Source: Solibacillus sp040274725 | Lineage (GTDB): Bacteria; Bacillota; Bacilli; Bacillales_A; Planococcaceae | Reading direction: 5' to 3' | Length of the DNA: 64,000 nucleotides | Assembly (NCBI GenBank): GCA_040274725.1 | Contig: JBEMAQ010000003.1 | Span: forward strand, 62,001 to 126,000 | In this document: one piece after another, positions 25,512 through 34,477 of the stretch | Layout of the letters: each line of letters starts with the position of its first letter | Position numbering within the stretch: position 1 is the first letter of the stretch | Position numbers and translations under genes: made by a program | Notes under the pieces: model-generated | Database searches by the model: none | Told to the model about the DNA's origin: nothing | What the model saw: the letters and a program-made list of their open reading frames with translations, nothing else

Positions 25512-27707
25512 TTAATTAATCACGCGCTGCACCGAATAAATATCTGGCAGCTGCTTAATTTTTTCAACGACTTTATGCAAGCCGGAAATATTCGAAATCG
25601 AAATTGTTAAATGAATCGTCGCGATTTTATCACGGTCTGCACGCCCTGATACAGCAGAAATATTTGTTTTTGCTTCACTGACCGCTTGAATGACATCATT
25701 TAATACACCTGGGCGGTCAAATGCTGAAATTTCAATATCGACTGGGTATTCCTTGCGCACAGCAGAGGCTTCATTTTCCCACTCTACTTCGATAAGACGC
25801 TCTATTAAATCCTCTTCTTGGATATTCGGACAGTCCGCGCGGTGTACTGATACGCCGCGGCCCTTCGTAATAAAGCCGACAATCTCATCACCTGGCACCG
25901 GTGTACAGCAGCGTGAGAGGCGAATTAATAAATTATCAATTCCCTTAACGACAACACCCGAATCCGTGCGCTTTTTTTGCGCAGCATTGTTCATTTCCTT
26001 GACGATTTTTTCAAATGCGACCTCTTGCTCACGCTCTTTACGCATACGCTCTGCTAGGCGATTGACGATTTGCTGTGCCGTAATACCGCCAACACCAACT
26101 GCGGCGTATAGGTCGTCCTCTTGTGTATAGTTAAGCTTTTCAATGACGCGGCGGAAGTTTTCAGGCGTCAGCACCTCTTTTGGATCAAACCCCTGCACCT
26201 TAATTTCCTGTGCCACCATTTCCTTGCCCTTAACGACACTTTCCTCGCGTACATTTTTCTTAAAGAACTGCTTAATTTTATTTTTTGCCTGTGAGCTTTG
26301 CGCGATTTTAACCCAGTCACGACTCGGTCCAAATGATTGCTTCGATGTTAATACTTCGACGATATCACCCGTTTTCAGTGGTGTATCAAGCGGCACCATC
26401 TTGCCATTTACTTTCGCGCCAATTGTCCGGTTACCGACCTCTGAGTGGACGCGGTACGCAAAGTCAATCGGCACAGAGCCTGCTGGTAATTCAATCACGT
26501 CGCCCTTTGGTGAGAATACATACACCATATCCGAGAATAGGTCGAATTTTAATGAATCCATAAACTCCGCCGCATTCGACGATTCGTTTTGGTATTCTAA
26601 AATTTCGCGGAACCAGGTTAATTTTTGATCGATATTTTGCACGTCTGTTTCTACTGTTTTGCCTTCTTTATATGCCCAGTGTGCGGCGATCCCGAACTCG
26701 GCAATGCGGTGCATGTCCTTCGTGCGGATTTGTACCTCGAGTGGGTCACCATAAGGACCGATGACCGTTGTATGCAGTGATTGGTATAAGTTTTGCTTCG
26801 GCATGGCGATATAGTCCTTGAAGCGTCCTGGCATCGGCTTCCAGAGTGTATGGATAATCCCGATTACCGCATAGCAATCTTTAATGCTATCGACTAAAAT
26901 ACGTACCGCAAGCAAGTCATAAATTTCGTTGAACTGCTTTTTTTGCAGTGCCATTTTACGGTATACACTGTAAATATGCTTCGGGCGACCATAAACATGT
27001 GCCTCAATGCCGACATCGTCTAGCTGTGAATGAATCTCGTCCATTACATTATCTAAATACGCCTCGCGCTCGGTACGCTTTTTCTTCATTAAACTAACGA
27101 TGCGGTAATATTGCTGTGGGTTCAGGTAGCGCAGTGCCGTATCCTCAAGCTCCCACTTCACCTTCGAAATTCCAAGGCGATGTGCAAGTGGTGCGAAAAT
27201 TTCAATTGTTTCCTGTGAAATACGGCGCTGCTTTTCAGCTGGGAGATGCTTTAGTGTACGCATATTGTGCAGACGGTCTGCAAGTTTAATCAAGATGACG
27301 CGAATATCCTGTGCCATTGCAATAAACATTTTACGGTGATTTTCCGCCTGCTGCTCTTCCTTTGACATGTATTTAATTTTGCCAAGCTTCGTCACACCAT
27401 CAACAAGCTTCGCGACTTCTTCACTAAATTCACGCACTAAATCATCGCGTGTAACGGTTGTATCTTCCACAACATCATGTAAAAAGCCTGCTGAAACCGT
27501 CTCAGGGTCCATTTGCAATTCAGCTAAAATACCAGCCACTTGGACAGGGTGAATAATATACGGTTCTCCAGAGCTACGGAACTGCTCTTTATGCGCTTCC
27601 TTTGCGACCTCATACGCTCTTACGACAAAGGCAACATGTTCATCATTCATATACGATTTAACGAGCTCGAAGACATCTTCGGGCGCCAAAATTTGTTCTT
27701 TCGCCAT
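25512..27707 (-). CDS. relA: RelA/SpoT homologue, bifunctional (p)ppGpp synthetase/hydrolase
   Basis: 731 residues from the ATG at 27707, eight bases after AAGGTGG, which aligns with the start of B. subtilis RelA. Domains in order: HD hydrolase (HDVVEDT near residue 78; KLADRLHNMRTL), synthetase (RPKHIYSVYRKM; EIYDLLAVRI; QSLHTTVIGP), TGS, zinc-finger-like/CC motif (SRCCTPVPGDEIVGF) and a C-terminal ACT. Hydrolase and synthetase residues both look intact, so both activities are expected. The frame stays open 58 more codons upstream, to an ATG at 27881 without a ribosome site. Confidence 0.95.
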   Translation of the reverse strand: MAKEQILAPEDVFELVKSYMNDEHVAFVVRAYEVAKEAHKEQFRSSGEPYIIHPVQVAGILAELQMDPETVSAGFLHDVVEDTTVTRDDLVREFSEEVAKLVDGVTKLGKIKYMSKEEQQAENHRKMFIAMAQDIRVILIKLADRLHNMRTLKHLPAEKQRRISQETIEIFAPLAHRLGISKVKWELEDTALRYLNPQQYYRIVSLMKKKRTEREAYLDNVMDEIHSQLDDVGIEAHVYGRPKHIYSVYRKMALQKKQFNEIYDLLAVRILVDSIKDCYAVIGIIHTLWKPMPGRFKDYIAMPKQNLYQSLHTTVIGPYGDPLEVQIRTKDMHRIAEFGIAAHWAYKEGKTVETDVQNIDQKLTWFREILEYQNESSNAAEFMDSLKFDLFSDMVYVFSPKGDVIELPAGSVPIDFAYRVHSEVGNRTIGAKVNGKMVPLDTPLKTGDIVEVLTSKQSFGPSRDWVKIAQSSQAKNKIKQFFKKNVREESVVKGKEMVAQEIKVQGFDPKEVLTPENFRRVIEKLNYTQEDDLYAAVGVGGITAQQIVNRLAERMRKEREQEVAFEKIVKEMNNAAQKKRTDSGVVVKGIDNLLIRLSRCCTPVPGDEIVGFITKGRGVSVHRADCPNIQEEDLIERLIEVEWENEASAVRKEYPVDIEISAFDRPGVLNDVIQAVSEAKTNISAVSGRADRDKIATIHLTISISNISGLHKVVEKIKQLPDIYSVQRVIN

Positions 27708-27881
27708 TGATTTATCCACCTTGTAAAGTAATTTTTCTTCATCCATTACGCCCAGATTTTTCGAGGACCCACAACATGTGGGACAGTCAGCCATTGTCGT
27801 ACAATGCTTATATGCGGACTTCCTCTTTAAAAATTCGTTCAAAAAATCCGTGACATCTTCCAGAGGAGTAACTTCTTTCAT
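27708..27881 (-). other. Open in-frame extension upstream of relA
   Basis: 58 codons from an ATG at 27881 run without a stop into relA. The predicted peptide has a short cysteine cluster (CTTMADCPTCCGSS). No ribosome site precedes the ATG, while a strong one precedes the usual relA start. It is either untranslated leader or a minor N-terminal extension. Confidence 0.4.
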
Positions 27882-27960
27882 TAAATTAGTGAACTAACTA
27901 GTAAAGTACTTCCTATCTAGCATCTATTTTTTGCTGAAAGAAGTCAAATATAACGTTAAT

Positions 27961-27988
27961 TGTATAAAAAATCAGGTCTGATTGTAAA
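27961..27988 (-). promoter_or_regulatory. Possible relA promoter with a palindrome in the spacer
   Basis: On the minus strand TTTACA (27988-27983) and TATACA (27966-27961) are separated by 16 bases. The spacer is almost filled by AATCAGGTCTGATT (27970-27983), a palindrome except at its two central bases, as expected for a repressor operator. Confidence 0.4.
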
Positions 27989-28040
27989 GGGAGCCGGTAA
28001 TTTAGTTTTCTAGTTTAGTGAAATATGTAGGAAGTATGAA

Positions 28041-28224
28041 CAAAAGCACTAAAGTGCCTGCTCAGCCCCGACAAGCACTGGAGAGCCCGAAGTGAATGTG
28101 TGCCCTTCAACTTTCACCCGAGGGATCGAAGTGACTCGAGGGGCTGGCGCTTTAGCCTAGACGTAAAGTAAACTTTCCTTAACTTATCCTCAATCCGAAG
28201 ATTTATAATTTCCTTAACATGAAC
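28041..28224 (+). repeat. Dispersed palindromic repeat, long class (copy 4, extended)
   Basis: Core 28041-28170, with CTAAAGTGCC...CAGCCCC pairing to GGGGCTGGCGCTTTAG. It begins GCACTAAAGTGC, where the copy near 19.6 kb has GCGCTAAAGCGC: both sides of the small palindrome have changed together. The sequence after the tail (TTCCTTAAC and beyond) keeps matching the copy near 13.8 kb up to the adjoining terminator. It lies between apt and relA. Confidence 0.8.
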
Positions 28225-28260
28225 AAAAAACTACCCCTTTCTCTCCAGAAAAAGGGGTAG
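28225..28260 (-). terminator. Terminator of apt
   Basis: CTACCCCTTT (28231-28240) pairs with AAAGGGGTAG (28251-28260), followed on the minus strand by six T. Confidence 0.9.
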
Positions 28261-28278
28261 CTCTAAATTAGTACTGAA

Positions 28279-28791
28279 TTAGTACTGAATTAATGTTTTA
28301 ATTGGGCAATTGCTAATTTTTTCGCGACCTTTTAATTCGACAAGCTCGATGATGAAGGCAGCACCTACTACCTCGCCGCCTAGCTCTTCAATTAAACGTA
28401 CAGTTGCTTCTACTGTACCACCCGTTGCAAGTAGGTCGTCACAGATTAATACTTTTTGACCTGGCTTGATGGCATCCTTATGCATTGTTAATGTATCTGT
28501 CCCATACTCAAGACCGTAGTCTACAGAAATAACTTCGCGTGGTAATTTACCAGGCTTACGTACAGGTGCAAAGCCGATTTCAAGTGCGTATGCTACTGGG
28601 CATCCGATGATGAAGCCGCGCGCTTCTGGACCTACGATAATCTCAGCGCCAACTTCTTTTGCATACTCAACAATTTGGTCTGTTGCGTATTTGTACGCTG
28701 GACCGTTATCCATAATTGTTGTAATATCTTTGAAGCTAATGCCTTCCTTTGGCCAGTTTTCTACCGTTGTTACATATTGTCTTAAATCCAT
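28279..28791 (-). CDS. apt: Apt, adenine phosphoribosyltransferase
   Basis: 170 residues, normal length. Apt joins adenine and PRPP to give AMP. The PRPP motif is VLICDDLLATGGT, and the N-terminal hood and adenine-binding region includes FKDITTIM and GPEARGFIIG. It follows recJ by 15 bases in the same orientation, the usual recJ-apt-relA order, but here a terminator and a repeat separate it from relA. Confidence 0.96.
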   Translation of the reverse strand: MDLRQYVTTVENWPKEGISFKDITTIMDNGPAYKYATDQIVEYAKEVGAEIIVGPEARGFIIGCPVAYALEIGFAPVRKPGKLPREVISVDYGLEYGTDTLTMHKDAIKPGQKVLICDDLLATGGTVEATVRLIEELGGEVVGAAFIIELVELKGREKISNCPIKTLIQY

Positions 28792-28806
28792 TATAAATTG
28801 TCCTCC

Positions 28807-31125
28807 TCAGGAGCTCATTCGTTCGTCAAACCACTGCTTTAACTCTATATACGTTGCATACAAAAGCTTTTGCTCTAATTCAATTTGCGCTACTCTACGT
28901 TTGTATGACGGCGCATCTGAAAGTGCATATTTTGGTGCATTTTCGACAACAGTCGTCAAACCATTCTCTATTGTAACAAATCCGAGTTCAAAAAACACGT
29001 TTGTCATAAACTTAATTACGTCGATATTCAGTCCAATATGTTGCGATAATTGTACAATATGCTCTTTCAGGTTAAAGGTCGGACGTTTTTTAAGAAAAGC
29101 GTAGTACCATTTAAAATGCTCACGTGAGGGCATGCCATTAAAATACTGTGAATCTGCGGTGTAGAGATGTGCATAAATACGCGTCGGCTGCACTTGTTTT
29201 AGCAATTGCTCAAGCAATAAGACATTTTTCGGCAAATCCAATAATACAATCGATGACTTGATATTTAATGGTAACTCTTTTTGAATAAACAATAGCTCAT
29301 GCGGAATAAGTGGTGCAAAATGTGCGATTGTTTCTTCTTTAAAGGCAATAAATGTTGTTTCTGCAACAGGAATTTTCGCGAGCCAGTTCGCGACCTGACT
29401 TTTCCCTCGGTAATCAAATAGCTGCCACTCTGTTACGCGCACGTCCTCCACCATAAATTGCGGCTTTTTATTGCCCTGCCACTCATTAATTTGCAAATCA
29501 CCGACAACCGAAAGCGGCACGCCGTACGAAATCTCGTCATGCAAATGGCCCTTGCTAAAGCCAATCGCATCAACCGTACCGTATTTGTCCTCAAGCTCCA
29601 TTTTCAAATGATTTTCCCCTGCACCAATTTTGCGCATTGATTTCACATTTATATTTTGCAGCGCAAACACCGGCTTCGCAAATTCCATACCGAACGGACC
29701 AAGCTTACGAATTTCCTCAATCGCTGCGACTGACACTTCACTTAAATCAATTGGCACATCAATTTGCAGCTTTTGAATGAGTTGCTCGTCCGTTAAACAA
29801 GCGCGCGCCTGCTCATCTAGGCGACGTCGTAATTCGTCTACATGCTCTAGTGGTAACGTCATACCAGCCGCCATCGGATGTCCCCCGAAATGTGGCAGAA
29901 TATCACGGTTTTTCGCAAGCTCATTGTATAAATGGAAGCCTTCAATACTACGCGCCGAGCCTTTTGCGATTCCCTTGTCATGGTCTAGTGCTAGCACAAT
30001 CGTCGGGCGATAGTATTTCTCGACAAGGCGTGACGCGACAATGCCGACAACCCCTGGATTCCACCCTTCCCCTGCAACAACGGTTACGAAACTGTTTTGG
30101 ATTGTTGTATTCGATTCAATTTGCGCAATGGCTTCATTTGTAATATCCTCAACGATTTTTTTACGCTCCGTATTTTTATCGTTCAGCATATTAGCAAATG
30201 TTGTCGCCTGTGCTTTATTTTCGCTCATTAAAAATTCAACACCCGGCGCTGCATCTCCTAAGCGGCCCACTGCATTCAGGCGTGGTCCGAAATAAAAGCC
30301 GATTGTTTCCTCATTAATATCAGTCTGCTTCGCTCCAGCAACCTCACAAAGTGCAGGTACCCATGCATTGTAGCTTGTACGTAGTGCCTCAATGCCACGC
30401 TGTACAAGGTAGCGATTTTCACCGACTAAAGGTACTAAATCCGCCACTGTACCAATTGCGACAAACTCAAATAAATGATCCGGTAGCTCGCCGTACAGTG
30501 CATGTGCCAATTTAAATGCAACCCCTACACCTGCAAGCTCACCGAACGGATAATGCCCCTCTGGTACACGCGGATGCAAAATAACGTCTGCGTTTGGTAA
30601 CACCTCACCTGGCTCGTGGTGATCTGTGACAATAACGTCCATCCCAAGCTCCTTTGCCACGCGAATCGGCTCGATACCGCTTATCCCGTTATCAACCGTA
30701 ATAATGAGCTCGACTCCGTTCGCATGTGCTTGGCGGAAAAGTTCCTCATGTGGCCCGTAGCCATGCGTAAAGCGGTTCGGAATCATAAACTCGACATCTG
30801 CACCAAGGTCCATTAACACATTTAGCATCACCGTCGTACTCGTGATGCCGTCGCTATCATAATCGCCGTACACTAAAATTTTCTGCCCACTATCAAGTGC
30901 TTCTTCAATACGTGCTACAGCTTCTTGCATTCCGTGCATTAAAAAAGGATCATAATAGCACGCATGATCAATCGTTAAAAGTTTTTTTGCCTGTTCCACC
31001 GTTTCACAGCCGCGCGCCGTTAATATTTTCGCCGCAATTGTTGAAATTGGTAACTCTTTTTCAAATTGTTTCACTAATTGTTCGTCTGGCTCAGAAATAA
31101 GCCACTGTTTTTTAGACTGTATCAT
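28807..31125 (-). CDS. recJ: RecJ, single-strand-specific 5'-3' exonuclease
   Basis: 772 residues. DHH-domain metal motifs are visible in order: YGDYDSDGITST, TVDNGISG, VTDHHEPGE, then the DHHA1 part with FGGHPMAAGMTLP. An OB-like domain follows and a Firmicutes-specific C-terminal region of about 200 residues completes the protein. RecJ degrades 5'-ended single strands in recombination and repair. It starts at the ATG at 31125 after GAGGAAGTG, with a promoter near 31147-31176. Confidence 0.96.
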   Translation of the reverse strand: MIQSKKQWLISEPDEQLVKQFEKELPISTIAAKILTARGCETVEQAKKLLTIDHACYYDPFLMHGMQEAVARIEEALDSGQKILVYGDYDSDGITSTTVMLNVLMDLGADVEFMIPNRFTHGYGPHEELFRQAHANGVELIITVDNGISGIEPIRVAKELGMDVIVTDHHEPGEVLPNADVILHPRVPEGHYPFGELAGVGVAFKLAHALYGELPDHLFEFVAIGTVADLVPLVGENRYLVQRGIEALRTSYNAWVPALCEVAGAKQTDINEETIGFYFGPRLNAVGRLGDAAPGVEFLMSENKAQATTFANMLNDKNTERKKIVEDITNEAIAQIESNTTIQNSFVTVVAGEGWNPGVVGIVASRLVEKYYRPTIVLALDHDKGIAKGSARSIEGFHLYNELAKNRDILPHFGGHPMAAGMTLPLEHVDELRRRLDEQARACLTDEQLIQKLQIDVPIDLSEVSVAAIEEIRKLGPFGMEFAKPVFALQNINVKSMRKIGAGENHLKMELEDKYGTVDAIGFSKGHLHDEISYGVPLSVVGDLQINEWQGNKKPQFMVEDVRVTEWQLFDYRGKSQVANWLAKIPVAETTFIAFKEETIAHFAPLIPHELLFIQKELPLNIKSSIVLLDLPKNVLLLEQLLKQVQPTRIYAHLYTADSQYFNGMPSREHFKWYYAFLKKRPTFNLKEHIVQLSQHIGLNIDVIKFMTNVFFELGFVTIENGLTTVVENAPKYALSDAPSYKRRVAQIELEQKLLYATYIELKQWFDERMSS

Positions 31126-31146
31126 TCCATCACTTCCTCGCCATTT

Positions 31147-31176
31147 ATTATACCGAACAACTATTCTTTATAGCAA
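31147..31176 (-). promoter_or_regulatory. Promoter of recJ
   Basis: On the minus strand TTGCTA (31176-31171) and TATAAT (31152-31147) are separated by 18 bases. The promoter lies in the decayed 3' part of the former yrvD gene, so recJ is now probably transcribed independently. Confidence 0.55.
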
Positions 31177-31179
31177 TTC

Positions 31180-31334
31180 GCGATGTGCCATTTCGTGCTT
31201 TTCCTCACAGCAAGCTCTAAAAGAATTAATACAAGTGGCTACATCGCCTCACCAAAGACGTAATTAACGGGTACACTTTCCATATTCACCATCGCAAAAA
31301 TAAGACCAAACACTAATCCTGATTGCATTTTCAT
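31180..31334 (-). pseudogene. Decayed yrvD-like gene (LapA/DUF1049 membrane protein)
   Basis: An ATG at 31334 with a good ribosome site (GAGGG, six-base gap) opens a 31-codon frame ending at 31239: MKMQSGLVFGLIFAM, then VNMESVPVNYVFGEAM and TAG. After the stop the same frame continues PLVLILLELAV. LapA-type proteins normally read like GLIFALIVAIFAVINVEAVPVNY, then FGEAKWPLVL. So about seven residues of the first helix are deleted, a conserved Trp codon appears as a TAG stop, and the second helix degenerates. Position between recJ and secDF is that of B. subtilis yrvD. Confidence 0.72.
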
Positions 31335-31390
31335 AGTTGACCCTCTAACCTTTTAGTTTACTAGCCTTATTCCCTTAAAATCTGTAAAAC

Positions 31391-31432
31391 AAAAAAACGA
31401 GTGAAAATGTCTGCAGCATTTTCACTCGTTTT
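31391..31432 (-). terminator. Terminator of secDF
   Basis: A perfect 16-base-pair stem (31394-31409 with 31417-31432, seven-base loop) followed on the minus strand by T-rich sequence. A short open frame across it (31367-31570) is rejected as a gene. Confidence 0.88.
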
Positions 31433-31542
31433 GTTTAATTTATCCAAATATTTACAATTTGGCGTTTCAGCAATATCTAAGCAGTCGTGCCAATCCTTCG
31501 TGTCGTAAAGACCGAGGTTTGAACGCGCATGAATCGCTTTCT

Positions 31543-33816
31543 TTATACTTGTGGCTCGTCTGAACCCCATTGTTTTTTCTCTTTTTTCACAACCGCGCCG
31601 CCTGATTTGTTCATTTCACGTACCTTTAATGAGTACCACACTTGTGCGGCGATACAAATTGATGAGTACATCCCTGTCACTAAACCGATTAGTAATGCGA
31701 TTGAGAAGTTTTGGATTGATGGTGCACCTAAGAAAATCAGTGCGATAACAACAACGATTACTGTTAGTACAGTATTCACCGAACGTCCCATCGTTTGACG
31801 AAGTGATTTGTTAACGATTTCCGCTAACTGCTCCTTCGACGTAATTTTTTCGTGGTGATCAATATTTTCACGAATACGGTCAAACGTAACGATTGTATCA
31901 TTAATTGAGTAACCAACAATCGTCAGCACCGCGGCGATGAATGTAATGTCTACCTCTAAACGTAGCACACTGAAAATCGCGACTATGAAGAATACGTCAT
32001 GGGCAAGTGAAACAACAGCACCTAGACCCATGCGCCATTCAAATCGTACCGCTACGTAAATAATAATGCCTAGCGCTGAGAATAATAACGCCTTAATTGC
32101 GTTTTTCGCAAGCTCTTGTCCAACAGTAGGTGATACAGTGTTTAGCGTCGGCTCATGACCGAACTCATCGACAACCGCCTTTGTAAAATCAAGTACTTCT
32201 TGTTGAGAGAAGTCTGTTTTGTAGCGCATTACGGCAACATTTTGCTCATCACCTGAAATGACTACATCGTCATTATCAAAACCGATTTCATCTAAATAAT
32301 CGACAACTTGCTGCTGCTCAAGTGCTGTGTCTGATAAAATCTCAACACGTGTACCACTTGAGAAGTCAATGCCAAGATTTAGACGGAACACGCCAATCAT
32401 AATGACACCAACGACTAAAATAATCATTGATAATGTGTAGAACTTTTTACGGTTGCCTACGAAATCTAATTTATCGAACTTTGTTGAAAGCTCGATTGTT
32501 TGAATATTTTCATCTAAGCTATGTTGCTTTTCACGTTTAATCCCAAACCATGCTGGATTATCAAAATAGCCACTCTTCACAAGTAAGCCCATTAATACAC
32601 GTGATAACCAAACAGCTGTTACGAATGATAATAGAATTGTAATAATTAATGTTGTCGCGAAACCTTTTACAGAACTTGTACCGAAGTAGAATAATACGAT
32701 GGCAACAAGTAATGTCGTTAACTGCGCGTCAATAATCGCTGTTAGTGAAGATTTCGAACCCAGTCTAAATGCATCCTTCACTGGGTGACCGACACGTAAT
32801 TCCTCACGAATACGCTCAGCCGTTAAAATATTGGCGTCAACCGCCATCCCGATACCAAGCACAATTGCTGCGATTCCCGGTAATGTTAATACGGCGTTAA
32901 TGCCATTGAAGATGACTAATACTAAGAATGTGAAAACTGTTAGTGTAATAATCGAAACAAATCCAGGTAAGCGATAGTACGCTAACATGAAAATAAAGAT
33001 TAAAAGTACACCAATCACACCTGCAAATACTGTATCATTTAATGCATCTGCACCAAACTGTGCACCAACAGATGTTGAATAAATTTCTGTTAATTCAACT
33101 GGTAATGACCCTGCGTTTAGTACAGAGGCGAAGTTTTTCGTTTCTTCTACCGTGAAGTTACCCGAAATCATGACGTCTGTTGTATTTAACACTTGTGTAA
33201 CAGAAGCAGCTGATTCATATTTTTGCTCAGCTGGTGGCTTTACGCTTTCGGCAGCGTATGAATCTACGCCCTCCTCAAAGTCTAACCAGACAACAAGTAA
33301 GTTTCTGCCCGGTCCCATACCCATGACGTTTTGCGTTATGTCTGCAAACTTCGCAGCATCCTTTAACGTAAGTGTCACGATTGGTTGGTTTTGCTGGTCG
33401 AATGACGCTGCAGCCCCGCCCTCTTTTAAATCTGTACCATCTAATAAAATATTATCGTCCACATCACGGAACGTTAAATTTGCTGTACTTGATAACAGCT
33501 CACGCGCAGATGACTGATCTGAAAGCCCTGCAAGCTGTACGCGAATACGATCCTCGCCCTCAACTTGGATGCTTGGCTCACTTACACCAAATGCATTAAT
33601 ACGATTATTAAGTGCCGTCGTCGTATCTGCTAGAACTTCCGGTGTTATCTCCTGTCCATCTACAAGCGACTTCACCTCGTAAAGCACTTCAAATCCACCT
33701 TGAAGGTCAAGGCCAAGCTTTACATCATCTAAAACTTTTTGTACCGTTGTGCCCATCCCTGTAAATAGCAGTGCTACGACAAGGACAAACGTAATGATAC
33801 GGTTTGCCAATTTCAT
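31543..33816 (-). CDS. secDF: SecDF, fused protein-export accessory subunit
   Basis: 757 residues from the ATG at 33816 with GAGGAGG five to six bases upstream. SecD and SecF are fused, as in Bacillus, giving 12 expected helices. The SecD half has KLGLDLQGGFEVLYEV and the conserved AVDANIL segment; the SecF half starts near residue 450 (FVGNRKKFYTLS) with GIDFSSGTRVEI and GYSINDTIVTFDRIREN. It couples proton flow to late steps of Sec export. The second periplasmic loop is intact. The neighbour order with comN and spoVB is conserved. Confidence 0.96.
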   Translation of the reverse strand: MKLANRIITFVLVVALLFTGMGTTVQKVLDDVKLGLDLQGGFEVLYEVKSLVDGQEITPEVLADTTTALNNRINAFGVSEPSIQVEGEDRIRVQLAGLSDQSSARELLSSTANLTFRDVDDNILLDGTDLKEGGAAASFDQQNQPIVTLTLKDAAKFADITQNVMGMGPGRNLLVVWLDFEEGVDSYAAESVKPPAEQKYESAASVTQVLNTTDVMISGNFTVEETKNFASVLNAGSLPVELTEIYSTSVGAQFGADALNDTVFAGVIGVLLIFIFMLAYYRLPGFVSIITLTVFTFLVLVIFNGINAVLTLPGIAAIVLGIGMAVDANILTAERIREELRVGHPVKDAFRLGSKSSLTAIIDAQLTTLLVAIVLFYFGTSSVKGFATTLIITILLSFVTAVWLSRVLMGLLVKSGYFDNPAWFGIKREKQHSLDENIQTIELSTKFDKLDFVGNRKKFYTLSMIILVVGVIMIGVFRLNLGIDFSSGTRVEILSDTALEQQQVVDYLDEIGFDNDDVVISGDEQNVAVMRYKTDFSQQEVLDFTKAVVDEFGHEPTLNTVSPTVGQELAKNAIKALLFSALGIIIYVAVRFEWRMGLGAVVSLAHDVFFIVAIFSVLRLEVDITFIAAVLTIVGYSINDTIVTFDRIRENIDHHEKITSKEQLAEIVNKSLRQTMGRSVNTVLTVIVVVIALIFLGAPSIQNFSIALLIGLVTGMYSSICIAAQVWYSLKVREMNKSGGAVVKKEKKQWGSDEPQV

Positions 33817-33969
33817 GTGGTAATCCTCCTCAACATCACATGCAACATGCATGTGTAAAAGCAACACAAACGTGCTTTTTCATAACATATGTAGCAAATA
33901 AAGCATGCCGATTTTTTTACTTTTCGAAATTCACAACTGATAACGAATTTCAAAAAGCACAATAATCTT

Positions 33970-33998
33970 ATTATGAAACACGCACTCGCAACTGTCAA
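33970..33998 (-). promoter_or_regulatory. Promoter of secDF
   Basis: On the minus strand TTGACA (33998-33993) and CATAAT (33975-33970) are separated by 17 bases, giving a leader of about 150 bases before the secDF ribosome site. Confidence 0.65.
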
Positions 33999-34047
33999 AT
34001 TAATACTTAGGAAAAATGACCGTCACGCTTTTAAAATACATACCAAA

Positions 34048-34383
34048 CTAACTACTACCATATACATCCTTGTATTTATCCTGGAGCGGTGCATACAATA
34101 ATAAATCGAGCTCCTCTTTTGACAAATTGACTGTTTGCGTATAGCGAAATTCATTTACTTGCTCATAATTCATTATATTTGACGCTGACACATCATAAAT
34201 TGTTGCAACAATTTCATATAAATGTAGTTGCCCCACATCTTTTTTGCGCCATTTCTTATCCAAACAATAATTCCATAATTGCTCTTTCGTAATCGCCTTG
34301 TAGCCATAATAGTGAAGTTCTTCAATTTTACTATCAATAACAACTTCTACATGCTTATAGAGTTGTTCAAAGCGCATTCCCAT
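34048..34383 (-). CDS. comN: ComN-like post-transcriptional regulator (YrzD family)
   Basis: 111 residues from the ATG at 34383, six bases after GATGAGGTG. The first 70 residues (SKIEELHYYGYKAITKEQLWNYCLDKKW...) match the ComN/post-transcriptional regulator family, which in B. subtilis affects competence-gene mRNA location with DivIVA. The protein is longer than the B. subtilis form, with a C-terminal tail rich in acidic and aromatic residues. It is upstream of secDF and divergent from spoVB, as in Bacillus. Confidence 0.8.
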   Translation of the reverse strand: MGMRFEQLYKHVEVVIDSKIEELHYYGYKAITKEQLWNYCLDKKWRKKDVGQLHLYEIVATIYDVSASNIMNYEQVNEFRYTQTVNLSKEELDLLLYAPLQDKYKDVYGSS

Positions 34384-34477
34384 CTGCAACACCTCATCCC
34401 CTAAGTTTTAATACGTCCCTTTGTTGCATACAAATAATTGTAGAACACTATCGATGAATTTTGAAGGGACTGAAGAA

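Noticed and set aside
31367..31570. A 67-codon minus-strand frame overlapping the end of secDF, with protein-like composition
   Set aside because: It runs through the perfect secDF terminator stem, its start lies inside secDF, and it has no ribosome site. Parts between 31430 and 31540 read plausibly as protein, but not enough to call a gene.
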